Assembly (NCBI GenBank): GCA_902557845.1
Contig: CACEBX010000002.1
Span: forward strand, 101,083 to 165,082
Length of the DNA: 64,000 nt
DNA from: Rhodospirillaceae bacterium
Lineage (GTDB): Bacteria > Pseudomonadota > Alphaproteobacteria > TMED109
Reading direction: 5' to 3'
The notes beneath the pieces are model-generated. The model saw only the letters and a list, made by a program, of their open reading frames with translations, was not told the origin of the DNA and made no database searches. Made by a program: the position numbers and the translations under genes. Positions 43,332 to 52,222 of the stretch are shown piece after piece; the stretch's first letter is position 1, and each line of letters begins with the position of its first letter.

Positions 43332-43681
43332 AAAATTTATTAATAACTAATACTAAGTTAAATAATATTATTTCAGAAATTAAAAAAAATAATAACTGTG
43401 AGATATTGATAGTTAAAAAAAACTTTAAAGATGTTCTAAAAAAAAAAACTAAACAATTCAGTAAGATTATTTTAGTTACTGAAAAAATATTACCTAGAAA
43501 TTCAGAGATTTATAAGACAATTAGTAACTTTATTAAAAATGAAAAATGTTCTTTTATTGAAATAGGGCATAATAAATCAAAAGTCCCAAAAGATAAAGCT
43601 AGTTCCAATGCACTAATAAATGGGTCTGGAAACAATACTATGCTTGTAATAGAAAAAATAATTGAAATGCCAAATGTCTAA
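43328..43681 (+). CDS. Hypothetical protein between CoA-transferase and hisC
   Basis: 117 residues, basic and Lys/Asn-rich, without signal or membrane span. Alternating strand and helix (ITNTKLNNIISEIKK, EILIVKKNF, KIILVTEKILP, SFIEIGHN) suggests a small Rossmann-like or flavodoxin-like fragment. I recognise no family. It overlaps the CoA-transferase stop by four bases and the hisC start by eight, so it is in the same operon and is probably expressed. Confidence 0.5.
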   Translation: MKNLLITNTKLNNIISEIKKNNNCEILIVKKNFKDVLKKKTKQFSKIILVTEKILPRNSEIYKTISNFIKNEKCSFIEIGHNKSKVPKDKASSNALINGSGNNTMLVIEKIIEMPNV

Positions 43682-44774
43682 AACCATACCATATAACAGA
43701 AGTTTAAAAAAAATTACTCCTTATGAACCAGGAAAGTCTCAAAATAAAAAAAGATCAAAACTTCCTCTTATTAAGCTCTCCTCTAATGAGGCATGTCTAA
43801 GCTTTAGTAGTATAACTATTAAAAAAATTAAAAAAATTAATCTTAAGTTATCAAATTACCCTGACTCACAAGCAAATATTTTAAGAGATAAAATATCAAA
43901 ATTATATAAAATTGGAAAAAATAATATTATTTTTGGAAATGGTTCTGATGAAATTTTTTTTATGATTTGCAATGCTTTTTTATCTAAAGGATTAGAAGGT
44001 TTATATAGCAAATATGGCTTTTTAATTTATCCTCTAGCAATTAATGCAGCAGGAGCAAAAGCTGTATTCGCTAATGAAAAAACTTACAGAGCAAACGTTG
44101 CTAATCTTATATCTAAAACAAATAAAAATACTAGAGTATGCTTTATTGCTAACCCAAACAATCCTACAGGAACATATCTAACTAAGACTGAAATTAGAAA
44201 ATTAAGAGAACAGCTTCCTTCATCTTGTTTATTAGTAATAGACTCTGCTTATTCTGAATATGTAACTCAAACTGACTATTCAGACTCTATTTCATATGCG
44301 AAAAAAAGAAAAGATATCATAGTTACCCACACCTTTTCAAAAATATTTGGATTATCTTCTTTAAGGTTAGGCTGGGCTTACTGCCCTGAAAGTATTACAA
44401 AAGTTTTAGAAAAAATTAGACCAGCTTTTAACCTGAATGCATATGCCCAGAAAATTGGCAATTTAGTTCTAGATGACAAAGACTTCTTAAAAAAATCAAT
44501 AAAGCATAACAGTTATTGGATAAACTGGCTTTCTCAAGAATTCTCTAAATTAGGAGTAAAAGTTATACCAAGTGTCGCAAATTTTGTTACAATTGTATTT
44601 AATAATTCAAAAAGTGCTTCTATTTTTGCAGAATGCTTGGAGAAAAAAAATGTTTTTGTAAGAATGTTAAATGCTTATAAAATGCCCAACTGTATAAGAA
44701 TTACTGTAGGGAATGAATTGCAAAATAAAACATTAATAAAGTTTTCAAAGAAAATATTACAGGAAATAAAATGA
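43674..44774 (+). CDS. hisC: Histidinol-phosphate aminotransferase (HisC family)
   Basis: 366 residues from the ATG at 43674. The class I/II aminotransferase core is present: KLSSNEACLSFS at the N-terminal part, IFGNGSDEIFF, ANPNNPTGTYLT, IDSAYSEYV, the PLP-Lys in THTFSKIFGLSSLRLGW, and MPNCIRITVG near the end. It transfers an amino group to imidazole acetol phosphate in histidine synthesis; family members also work in aromatic amino-acid synthesis. GST follows with a four-base overlap. Confidence 0.88.
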   Translation: MSKTIPYNRSLKKITPYEPGKSQNKKRSKLPLIKLSSNEACLSFSSITIKKIKKINLKLSNYPDSQANILRDKISKLYKIGKNNIIFGNGSDEIFFMICNAFLSKGLEGLYSKYGFLIYPLAINAAGAKAVFANEKTYRANVANLISKTNKNTRVCFIANPNNPTGTYLTKTEIRKLREQLPSSCLLVIDSAYSEYVTQTDYSDSISYAKKRKDIIVTHTFSKIFGLSSLRLGWAYCPESITKVLEKIRPAFNLNAYAQKIGNLVLDDKDFLKKSIKHNSYWINWLSQEFSKLGVKVIPSVANFVTIVFNNSKSASIFAECLEKKNVFVRMLNAYKMPNCIRITVGNELQNKTLIKFSKKILQEIK

Positions 44775-45415
44775 TTTTATATGATTACCCTAAAGCCCCT
44801 AACCCTATGAGAGTCAACCTATTTATTAATGAAAAGAAAATTAAAGTTGAAAGAGTTCATGTAGATTTATCTAAACATCATAACCTTAAAACAAAGTTTT
44901 TAAAACTCAATCCATGGGGAACAGTTCCTTTTCTAAGATACAAAAATCAAACTATATGTGAAAGTATTGCTATTTGTAGATTGTTAGACTTTAAAGTTCC
45001 TTTTCCAAAACTCTTCGGCAATAACCCGATGGAAGTAGCAAAAATCGAAATGTATATAAGAAAAATCGAGTTTGATGGACTACAAGCAGTTGGTGAAGCT
45101 TTTAGAAATTCTGTTAGTGCTTTTAAAGAAAGAGTTTTTGCAGGACCTAATAAAATTTCAGCAATTCCAGAGCTTGTAAATAGAGGAAAAAAAAGGTCAA
45201 TTTTATTTTTTAACTTTCTAGAAAAGACTCTAAAAAATCAAAAGTATGTTGCAGGTAATAAGTTTAGTATTGCTGATATAGACGCCTACACTGTTTTAAC
45301 ATTCGCAAATTGGATCAAAATAAATGGAAGAGAAAATAAAAAAAATATTACAGCGTGGGCTGAAAAATTAGAAAAAAGAAAGTCTTTTAAAGATTATTTT
45401 AATCTAATAAGTTAA
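44771..45415 (+). CDS. Glutathione S-transferase family protein
   Basis: 214 residues. The N-terminal thioredoxin-like domain (MILYDYPKAPNPMRVNLFINEKK, NPWGTVPFL, ICESIAICRLLD) and C-terminal helical domain (GNKFSIADIDAYTVLTFA) fit GST. The conserved ESIAI glutathione loop is seen. It conjugates or reduces with glutathione, which is made by the glutamate-cysteine ligase at 46850-48214. Operon with hisC by overlap. The substrate is unknown. Confidence 0.85.
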   Translation: MILYDYPKAPNPMRVNLFINEKKIKVERVHVDLSKHHNLKTKFLKLNPWGTVPFLRYKNQTICESIAICRLLDFKVPFPKLFGNNPMEVAKIEMYIRKIEFDGLQAVGEAFRNSVSAFKERVFAGPNKISAIPELVNRGKKRSILFFNFLEKTLKNQKYVAGNKFSIADIDAYTVLTFANWIKINGRENKKNITAWAEKLEKRKSFKDYFNLIS

Positions 45416-45443
45416 ATTAAATGTATAAGATATAGGATCGTTT

Positions 45444-46847
45444 ATGAGTTTTGATGAACTAACAAATAATAGTTTTACTAATAAAATATTAGAACAAGTT
45501 TTGCATGGTTGTGATGACGGTGAATTATTCTTTGAGGATACAATTAATGAAAGCTTTCTATTTGATGATAGCGTTCTTAAAAATTCATCATTTAATAAAA
45601 TTAAAGGATTTGGTTTAAGAGCTATTAATGAAGAATTAATTGGTTATTCCCACTCTAATAGTATTGATTTGTCCTCTCTTAAAAATGCTGCTGAAGTAGT
45701 TTCCTCAGTAAAAAAAGGTTATTCGGGCACTTTATCATTAGAACCAAAAAAAACAAATAAGATACTCTACACTGATAAAAATCCTATAGAATCAGTTGAT
45801 TACAAAAAAAAAATAAAACTTTTAAAAGATATAAATGAATATGCTAGAAAGTTAGATGGTAGAACAAGGCAAGTTTCAATTTCATTATCAGGAAATTATC
45901 AAAAAATAAATATTTTAAGGCCTAGTGGTGATATTTTAGAAGATATAAGACCATTAGTCAGACTTAATATTTCTATAACTTTAGAACAAAATGGTAAAAA
46001 AGAGACTGGTTCAGTTGGACTAGGTGGAAGAAGTCTTTATGGAGAAATTTTTGCTGAAGAAGTTTGGAAAAAAGAGGTTAAAAAAGCACTTAAGCAAGCA
46101 GAGGTTATGATTGAAGCTAAAGATGCTCCTGCAGGAGAACAAACTGTAGTTTTAGGACCTGGGTGGCCTGGTATACTATTGCACGAAGCTATTGGTCATG
46201 GATTAGAAGGCGATTTTAATAGAAAGAAAATTAGTGTCTTCACAGAACTTATGGGAACTAAGGTAGCTGATGACGAGGTAACAGTTTATGATGATGGTAC
46301 CATTGAAAATAGAAGAGGATCTTATATCATTGATGATGAGGGTACTCCTTCTGCTAAAACAATTCTTATTGAAAAGGGAAAATTAGTTGGCCTTATGCAA
46401 GATAGACAAAATGCAAGACTCATGAATGTTGAACCAACAGGAAATGGAAGGAGACAATCATATGCCCATCAGCCTATGCCCAGAATGAGCAACACTTTAA
46501 TGGCAGCTGGAAAGCATGACCCCTTAGAAATTTTAAAAGGCACGAAAAAAGGAATTTTTGCAAAAACATTTGGTGGCGGGCAGGTTGATATTACAAATGG
46601 CAAATTTGTTTTTTCAGCCAGTGAAGCATATATGATTGAAAATGGGAAAATAACTTATCCTATTAAGGGAGCCACTCTCATAGGGTCAGGGTTTGAGGTT
46701 TTAAAGAATGTACAATATGTAGGAAATGATCTTCAAATGGATCCTGGAATCGGTACTTGTGGAAAAAACGGTCAGGGTGTGCCTGTTGGTGTAGGACAGC
46801 CTACTTTAAAAATAAAAGCTTTAACAGTTGGAGGAACTTCTAACTAG
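45444..46847 (+). CDS. tldD: Metalloprotease TldD
   Basis: 467 residues of the TldD/PmbA family. The zinc motif is HEAIGHGLEGD. DRQNARLMNVEPTGNGRRQSY and FGGGQVDITNGKFVFSAS are characteristic of TldD. With TldE (PmbA) it forms a heterodimeric protease for unfolded peptides or modified peptide maturation; tldE is not seen in the window. It converges with gshA, two bases apart. Confidence 0.93.
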   Translation: MSFDELTNNSFTNKILEQVLHGCDDGELFFEDTINESFLFDDSVLKNSSFNKIKGFGLRAINEELIGYSHSNSIDLSSLKNAAEVVSSVKKGYSGTLSLEPKKTNKILYTDKNPIESVDYKKKIKLLKDINEYARKLDGRTRQVSISLSGNYQKINILRPSGDILEDIRPLVRLNISITLEQNGKKETGSVGLGGRSLYGEIFAEEVWKKEVKKALKQAEVMIEAKDAPAGEQTVVLGPGWPGILLHEAIGHGLEGDFNRKKISVFTELMGTKVADDEVTVYDDGTIENRRGSYIIDDEGTPSAKTILIEKGKLVGLMQDRQNARLMNVEPTGNGRRQSYAHQPMPRMSNTLMAAGKHDPLEILKGTKKGIFAKTFGGGQVDITNGKFVFSASEAYMIENGKITYPIKGATLIGSGFEVLKNVQYVGNDLQMDPGIGTCGKNGQGVPVGVGQPTLKIKALTVGGTSN

Positions 46848-46849
46848 AT

Positions 46850-48214
46850 TTAATAGGCAATACCTTTTAATAATTTTTCCATATTATTATTATATTCTTT
46901 ACTAAAATTATTTAATAACTCTTTAGCCGGAGACATTTTTTTGTGTAAAATGTCTTCCAAGACATTTAAGTAAATACTTTCATTATTTCCTATAGCATCT
47001 TTAACGTTTCGCTTAGTTAAACTGTTTCTTGCTATTTCTAATAAATATCTTGCTATACCTATAACTTTTTCGCCATTTATCTCTGCATCTAAACCTTTTT
47101 TTGCTACATCATTAGACAGATTTTCTATATCATTTTGTGTCCATTTATCACAAATTTTTTCTGCTAAACTTATAGAGTCCTCACCATAAAGAACTCCAAC
47201 CCAAAATGCAGGCAATGCGCATGTTCTTTTCCAATTTCCCGCGTCCGCTCCTCTTACTTCAATAAACTTTTTTAAACGAACTTCAGTAAAAATTGTTGAA
47301 AGATGATCCTCCCAATCTCCCATAGTAGGTTTTTCTCCTGGCATTGCATCAAGTTTTCCTTCTAAAAAGTCTGCAAAAGACTTTCCTGAACAGTCTACAT
47401 ATTTATTTTCTCTAACTATAAAGTACATAGGCACCGTTAAAGCAAAATCTACATAACTATTAAATCCAAAGTCTTCTTCTAATGCTACTTTTAAAACACC
47501 ACATCTATCTGAATCGGTATCTGTCCATATATGCCTCCTTAAACTCTCAAACCCATTATTACTACCTTCATAAAATGGAGAGTTTGCAAATAAAGCTGTA
47601 ACTATAGGTTGAATTTTTACAGCTAATCTAACCTTATTTATCATATCCTGCTCAGACTCAAAATCTAAATTAGCTTGTACTGTACAAGTACTATGCATCA
47701 TTTCTAAACCTCTATTTCCTTTTTTAGGCATATACTTTCGCATTATTTGATATCTTGCTTTTGGCATAAATGGAACTTCTGATAAACTTTCATTAGGCCT
47801 TACACCTAAACCTACTAACAAAATATCTAGTTTTTTTCCTATATCTTTTACTAGTTTTAAATGTTCATTAGTCTCCTTACAAGTACTATGCAAACTTTTT
47901 AGAGGCGCTCCTGACAACTCTATTTGACCTCCTGGTTCCAATGTAATTGACTGCAACTTATTCTTTAAAGCAATAATATTTTTTTTCTCATAAACTTGAT
48001 CCCAACCAAATTTACTTAATTCTCTTAAAAAAGAATTTATTCCTATTTTACCATCGTAAGTTAATGGTATGTATTTATTTTTATTTTGGGAAAATGTATA
48101 AGCAAATTTTTCATGTTCTGTTCCGACCATCCAATCACTTTTTTTCTTAAAACCGTTTTTAAACCAATTAATTAATTGTTCTTTATCTTCAATTTTATCA
48201 ATATTTTTTTTCAT
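46850..48214 (-). CDS. gshA: Glutamate-cysteine ligase (plant/alphaproteobacterial type)
   Basis: 454 residues of the GCS2-like plant-type ligase: VGTEHEKFAY near the start, LEPGGQIELSGAPL, MMHSTCTVQANLDF, RRHIWTDTDSDRCG and FIEVRGADAG. It makes gamma-glutamylcysteine, the first step of glutathione synthesis, from cysteine that the CBS/CGL pair may supply. bolA stops just upstream of its start with no gap, so they are co-transcribed leftward. Confidence 0.95.
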   Translation of the reverse strand: MKKNIDKIEDKEQLINWFKNGFKKKSDWMVGTEHEKFAYTFSQNKNKYIPLTYDGKIGINSFLRELSKFGWDQVYEKKNIIALKNKLQSITLEPGGQIELSGAPLKSLHSTCKETNEHLKLVKDIGKKLDILLVGLGVRPNESLSEVPFMPKARYQIMRKYMPKKGNRGLEMMHSTCTVQANLDFESEQDMINKVRLAVKIQPIVTALFANSPFYEGSNNGFESLRRHIWTDTDSDRCGVLKVALEEDFGFNSYVDFALTVPMYFIVRENKYVDCSGKSFADFLEGKLDAMPGEKPTMGDWEDHLSTIFTEVRLKKFIEVRGADAGNWKRTCALPAFWVGVLYGEDSISLAEKICDKWTQNDIENLSNDVAKKGLDAEINGEKVIGIARYLLEIARNSLTKRNVKDAIGNNESIYLNVLEDILHKKMSPAKELLNNFSKEYNNNMEKLLKGIAY

Positions 48215-48484
48215 TTACTTATTATCACTCAAATCAAGTTCTAGGGCGTGAAGCCCTTTTGTGAATTCTTCTTTTAGGATATCATAAACTATTTTATGCA
48301 TAGATAATTTACTTTTATTATTAAAAACAGAAGACTTTATTTTAATATAAAAATGGGTTTCTGTATCTTCTTCTTTAATATTTCCATGATTTTTATGCAT
48401 ATAGCTATCATCTCTAATTTCTAAAACCTCAGGACTAAGTTGTTCTGTTAGTTTCTTTTTAATGATAGAATATCTTTGATTCAT
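48215..48484 (-). CDS. bolA: BolA family protein
   Basis: 89 residues from the ATG at 48484. The longer frame to 48604 would run into the divergent dnaJ-like gene and is rejected. LEIRDDSYMHKNH near residue 20 and THFYIKIKSSVF are typical, with the conserved histidine of the BolA/IbaG class near residue 70 (MHKIVYDIL). BolA proteins pair with monothiol glutaredoxins in iron-sulfur handling. The bolA/dnaJ/cobST neighbourhood is common in Alphaproteobacteria. Confidence 0.92.
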   Translation of the reverse strand: MNQRYSIIKKKLTEQLSPEVLEIRDDSYMHKNHGNIKEEDTETHFYIKIKSSVFNNKSKLSMHKIVYDILKEEFTKGLHALELDLSDNK

Positions 48485-48531
48485 AAGCTTTCTAACCTTG
48501 CCAATAATATAAAAAAACATAATATAATAGT

Positions 48532-49089
48532 ATGTTAAAAAATAAAAATATTTATTTAAGATCATATAATGAAGCTCATGAGTATGAGCAACTAAGGCTA
48601 ACAAAATATTGTGAATGGCCAGGTTGTGAAAAAAAAGGTGAGTATAGAGCTCCTACTTCAAGAGAAAAACTGAGGACATTTAAGTTTTTTTGTCTAAAAC
48701 ATATAAAAGAATATAATAAAGCATGGGATTACTTTAAAGGTAGGAGTATCGAACAAATATACAGTGAAGTCTCTAACGATGCTTATTGGCATAGAAAGAC
48801 TAAGAAAAAAATTAATAATTTTATTATAGAAGATGAATTAAGTTTTTTTGATAAAAAAGAACATTCTTTTGGTTCATACCTTAATCAGAGCAAGGTTACA
48901 GAAAAAAATGTTAGAAGTTGTCTTAGGATTTTAAATTTAGAAGAATTATGCAATATTAATCAATTAAAAAAGCAATATAAGAAAATGGTTAAAAAATTCC
49001 ATCCAGACTTGAACCAATCAGGTTGCAAAGAAAAAATTATTAAACTTAATAATGCTTATTCCTCTTTGCTAAACTTTCTTAAAAAGTAA
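48532..49089 (+). CDS. DnaJ-like protein with C-terminal J domain
   Basis: 185 residues. The J domain is at the end (about 122-183): LRILNLEELCNINQLKKQYKKMVKKFHPDL includes the HPD triad, quoted here as positions 132-161. The N-terminal half is a Cys-containing segment (CEWPGCEKKGEYRAP, FFCLKH), perhaps a zinc site. This J-type protein upstream of cobS is a standard alphaproteobacterial arrangement. It probably stimulates a DnaK-type ATPase. cobS starts six bases later. Confidence 0.85.
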   Translation: MLKNKNIYLRSYNEAHEYEQLRLTKYCEWPGCEKKGEYRAPTSREKLRTFKFFCLKHIKEYNKAWDYFKGRSIEQIYSEVSNDAYWHRKTKKKINNFIIEDELSFFDKKEHSFGSYLNQSKVTEKNVRSCLRILNLEELCNINQLKKQYKKMVKKFHPDLNQSGCKEKIIKLNNAYSSLLNFLKK

Positions 49090-49094
49090 ACACT

Positions 49095-50111
49095 ATGGCG
49101 AATATAATAAAAAAAGAAGTTCGAGATAAAAACAAAGAGCCAAATACAAATATTTTCGCCAAAAAAGTTTTTAATATTAATTGGGATATAGAAATACCAG
49201 CATTTTTAGAAAAAGACGAATATGTTCCAAATATAGATGAAAATTACTTTTTTGAAGAAGATACTACAAAAGCTATACTAGCAGGTTTTAAACACAATAG
49301 AAGAGTGATGGTACAAGGCTATCATGGTACTGGAAAATCTACTCACATAGAACAAGTAGCTGCAAGGTTAAATTGGCCTTGCATTAGAGTTAATCTAGAT
49401 AGTCATATTAGTAGAATAGATTTAATAGGAAAAGACTCTATTGTATTGGAAAATGGAATGCAAATTACCAAATTCAAAGAAGGTATAATTCCATGGGCAT
49501 TGCAATACGGTGCAGCCTTAGTTTTTGATGAATATGATGCAGGTAGGCCAGATGTTATGTTTGTTATACAAAGAGTATTAGAATTAGAAGGGAAGTTAAC
49601 TTTACTAGAACAAAATAGAGTTATTGTTCCTCATCCTAATTTTAGGTTGTTTTGCACAACAAATACAATAGGTTTAGGAGACACAACAGGTATGTATCAT
49701 GGCACTCAGCAAATCAATCAAGGGCAAATGGATAGATGGAATATTGTTTCAACTTTGAATTATTTGGACGAAGATACCGAATTAAAAATTATTTCTTCTA
49801 AAACCAAAGACTTTATTAGGAAGTTCAAAAAAGAAAATTTAGTTCTAATGATAAAATTAGCAAATTTGACCAGAGTTGGTTTTAAAAATGGAGACATCTC
49901 AACTGTGATGTCACCAAGGACAATAATTACATGGGCTGAAAACTCTTGTATTTTAGATGACATAGATTACGCATTCAGACTTACCTTTTTAAACAAATGT
50001 GATGAAGCAGAAAGAAATATTATTGGAGAGTATTTTCAAAGGTGCTTTGCAAGAGATTTACCAGGAAATTGGACTAACTTTGTAGATTCTATTTCTGATG
50101 CTGAAGAATGA
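49095..50111 (+). CDS. cobS: CobS, AAA+ subunit of the aerobic cobaltochelatase
   Basis: 338 residues. Walker A is [13 protein letters not shown] near residue 75, Walker B is [16 protein letters not shown], and [20 protein letters not shown] is the sensor region. It drives cobalt insertion with CobT and the large subunit CobN. cobN is not in the window, so whether complete B12 synthesis is kept is open. cobT overlaps its stop by four bases. Some MoxR/VWA pairs of this type have been co-opted for other jobs. Confidence 0.92.
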   Translation: MANIIKKEVRDKNKEPNTNIFAKKVFNINWDIEIPAFLEKDEYVPNIDENYFFEEDTTKAILAGFKHNRRVMVQGYHGTGKSTHIEQVAARLNWPCIRVNLDSHISRIDLIGKDSIVLENGMQITKFKEGIIPWALQYGAALVFDEYDAGRPDVMFVIQRVLELEGKLTLLEQNRVIVPHPNFRLFCTTNTIGLGDTTGMYHGTQQINQGQMDRWNIVSTLNYLDEDTELKIISSKTKDFIRKFKKENLVLMIKLANLTRVGFKNGDISTVMSPRTIITWAENSCILDDIDYAFRLTFLNKCDEAERNIIGEYFQRCFARDLPGNWTNFVDSISDAEE

Positions 50112-51880
50112 AAAAAAAAAAAATTAGAACAGGTGATGAATTTCAGAAATCTATAGAAAGCACTGTAAAAGCAATTTCAGAAGAAAAAAACTTAAATATA
50201 TATTTTGGTGATACAAAAAATAATAATACATCAGATATAATTCTACCAGTTGTGAAGAGTTCTTCTGAATTAAGTGATATAAAAAAAATTAGAGGTATGA
50301 GCGACTCTGCATCTTTAATAAAAAAGTATCATGATAAAAATCTACATAAAAAACTATCTCCTTCCAAAGAAGATCATAAAGTAATCTTTGATGAATTGGA
50401 AAATATGAGATGTGAAGTTTTGGGATCTGTTGCAATGCCAGGAGTAAAAAAAAATATCTCTGAATTTTCAGAAGTAGATGTAATAGATAAAAAAAATAAT
50501 GCTATCAAAGTCTCTAAAGAAAAAACTATAAAAATGTTATTAAGAGATTTTTTATTAAAGGAAAAACTTTCCATAAAATATAAAGAAATCCTTGATAAGG
50601 ATCATAAAAAATTTGAATATTTTTTAAAAAGTTATAAAAAAAATATTTTATCCCTAGTGAATAACCAGACAGAATTTAGTACTTTCATCAATGAAATCTT
50701 AGAAAAAATATTTATAAAAACAGAAAACTCTGAAAAAGAAGATAGCCAAGAAGATAATGAAGAAGAAAGTAGTTCAGATAAAAATGATGAGATAGATGAA
50801 CAAGAAAAGCTTGTTGATGAGAATTTTGTATCTGATGATTTGATGGAAAAGTTAGATAGTGATGAAGTTAGTAAAAGCGAAAACCTTGAATTTAGCGATG
50901 GAAGTGATGACTCAAATTTAGAGTTTATTAGTAAACCTAATTCTGATTCAGAAGGCAAATCTGACTTCAAATACAATGTTTATACAACCAAATTTGATAA
51001 TATTATAAATGCAAGCAAACTATGCGATATAAATGAAACTTTAAATCTAAGAAAACAGTTAGATAAGCAAACTGACAGACTAGACTCAACCATTACAATT
51101 TTAGCAAATAAACTTCAAAGAAAACTTTTAGCAAAACAAAAAAGGTGGTGGGAATTTGATTTAGAAGAAGGCATATTAGATAGTGGAAAATTAGCTAGAA
51201 TTATTGTATCTCCAGAAAACTCTTTATCATATAAAAAAGAAGCAGAGGCAGACTTTAAAGATACTGTTGTTAGTCTATTAATTGATAACTCTGGTTCTAT
51301 GAGGGGAAGGCCCATTACTATCGCTGCTATATCTACTGATATTCTTGCTAAAACATTGGAAAGGTGTGGAGTTAAAGTAGAAGTGCTTGGATTTACTACA
51401 AAAACATGGAAGGGTGGTAGAGCTAGAGACTATTGGATTAAAAATAACAAACCTACCAACCCTGGTAGATTAAATGAATTACTGCATATTGTATACAAAC
51501 ATGCGGACCATCCAATAAGAAGAAGCAAGCAAAACTTTGGCATTATGCTAAAGGAAGGATTGCTAAAAGAAAATATTGATGGGGAAGCACTAGAATGGGC
51601 ATTTAAAAGAATTATTAATAGGCCAGAAAAAAGAAAAATTCTCATGGTTGTTTCTGATGGAGCACCTGTTGATGATAGCACTTTATCTTCCAATAATGTA
51701 AATTTATTAGATCTTCACCTAAAAAATATAATTAATTTAATAGAAAAAAAGAGTAGTGTGGAGCTAGCTGCAATAGGAATTGGTCATGATGTAAGCAGAT
51801 ATTATGCTAAAGCAGTTACAATTTTAGATGTTGACGAACTTGCAGAGGTAATGTCAAAAAAACTTATTGAGATGTTTTAA
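50108..51880 (+). CDS. cobT: CobT, VWA-domain subunit of the aerobic cobaltochelatase
   Basis: 590 residues. A long acidic stretch at about 215-300 ([18 protein letters not shown] and similar) precedes the VWA domain with MIDAS motif [11 protein letters not shown] and a distal [11 protein letters not shown]. The acidic region is a CobT hallmark. It couples to CobS in the cobaltochelatase. The acidic stretch produces antisense Ser-rich frames that are not genes. Its 3' end overlaps the convergent rpmB by 17 bases. Confidence 0.92.
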   Translation: MKKKKIRTGDEFQKSIESTVKAISEEKNLNIYFGDTKNNNTSDIILPVVKSSSELSDIKKIRGMSDSASLIKKYHDKNLHKKLSPSKEDHKVIFDELENMRCEVLGSVAMPGVKKNISEFSEVDVIDKKNNAIKVSKEKTIKMLLRDFLLKEKLSIKYKEILDKDHKKFEYFLKSYKKNILSLVNNQTEFSTFINEILEKIFIKTENSEKEDSQEDNEEESSSDKNDEIDEQEKLVDENFVSDDLMEKLDSDEVSKSENLEFSDGSDDSNLEFISKPNSDSEGKSDFKYNVYTTKFDNIINASKLCDINETLNLRKQLDKQTDRLDSTITILANKLQRKLLAKQKRWWEFDLEEGILDSGKLARIIVSPENSLSYKKEAEADFKDTVVSLLIDNSGSMRGRPITIAAISTDILAKTLERCGVKVEVLGFTTKTWKGGRARDYWIKNNKPTNPGRLNELLHIVYKHADHPIRRSKQNFGIMLKEGLLKENIDGEALEWAFKRIINRPEKRKILMVVSDGAPVDDSTLSSNNVNLLDLHLKNIINLIEKKSSVELAAIGIGHDVSRYYAKAVTILDVDELAEVMSKKLIEMF

Positions 51881-52169
51881 TTTTTTCAAAGTCTAACTTC
51901 TTTAAAATATTTTTTTTATATTTTTTTGCTAGGCTTGATAGTTTCTTTGCATCAGAATTTAATAAAAACTTATCAATGCCACCAGACTTTTCTACAGTTC
52001 TTAAAGTTGAAGCAGCAACTTTAAAGCTAAGTTTACTTTCTAATTTTTCACTGTACAGACTAACTGACTGTAGATTTGGAAAAAACTTTCTTTTACTTTT
52101 ATTATTAGCGTGGCTAACATTATTTCCAGTCATAGAATTCTTGCCAGTTAAATCACATTTTTTTGTCAT
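51864..52169 (-). CDS. rpmB: 50S ribosomal protein L28
   Basis: 101 residues. [23 protein letters not shown] is the standard L28 start (landmark at 1-23), followed by [19 protein letters not shown] and [14 protein letters not shown]. An essential large-subunit protein. The four-Cys zinc pattern of some L28 proteins is absent (one Cys only). The last 17 bases overlap the end of cobT convergently. A Shine-Dalgarno (GAGGAAA) lies before the ATG. Confidence 0.96.
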   Translation of the reverse strand: MTKKCDLTGKNSMTGNNVSHANNKSKRKFFPNLQSVSLYSEKLESKLSFKVAASTLRTVEKSGGIDKFLLNSDAKKLSSLAKKYKKNILKKLDFEKIKTSQ

Positions 52170-52222
52170 AATATTTCCTCAGAGATAAAATAATATAAAA
52201 TTTAAAAAGCTTCAACATTTAA

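Noticed and set aside
50632..50976. Ser-rich minus-strand frame
   Set aside because: It is the complement of the acidic region of CobT.
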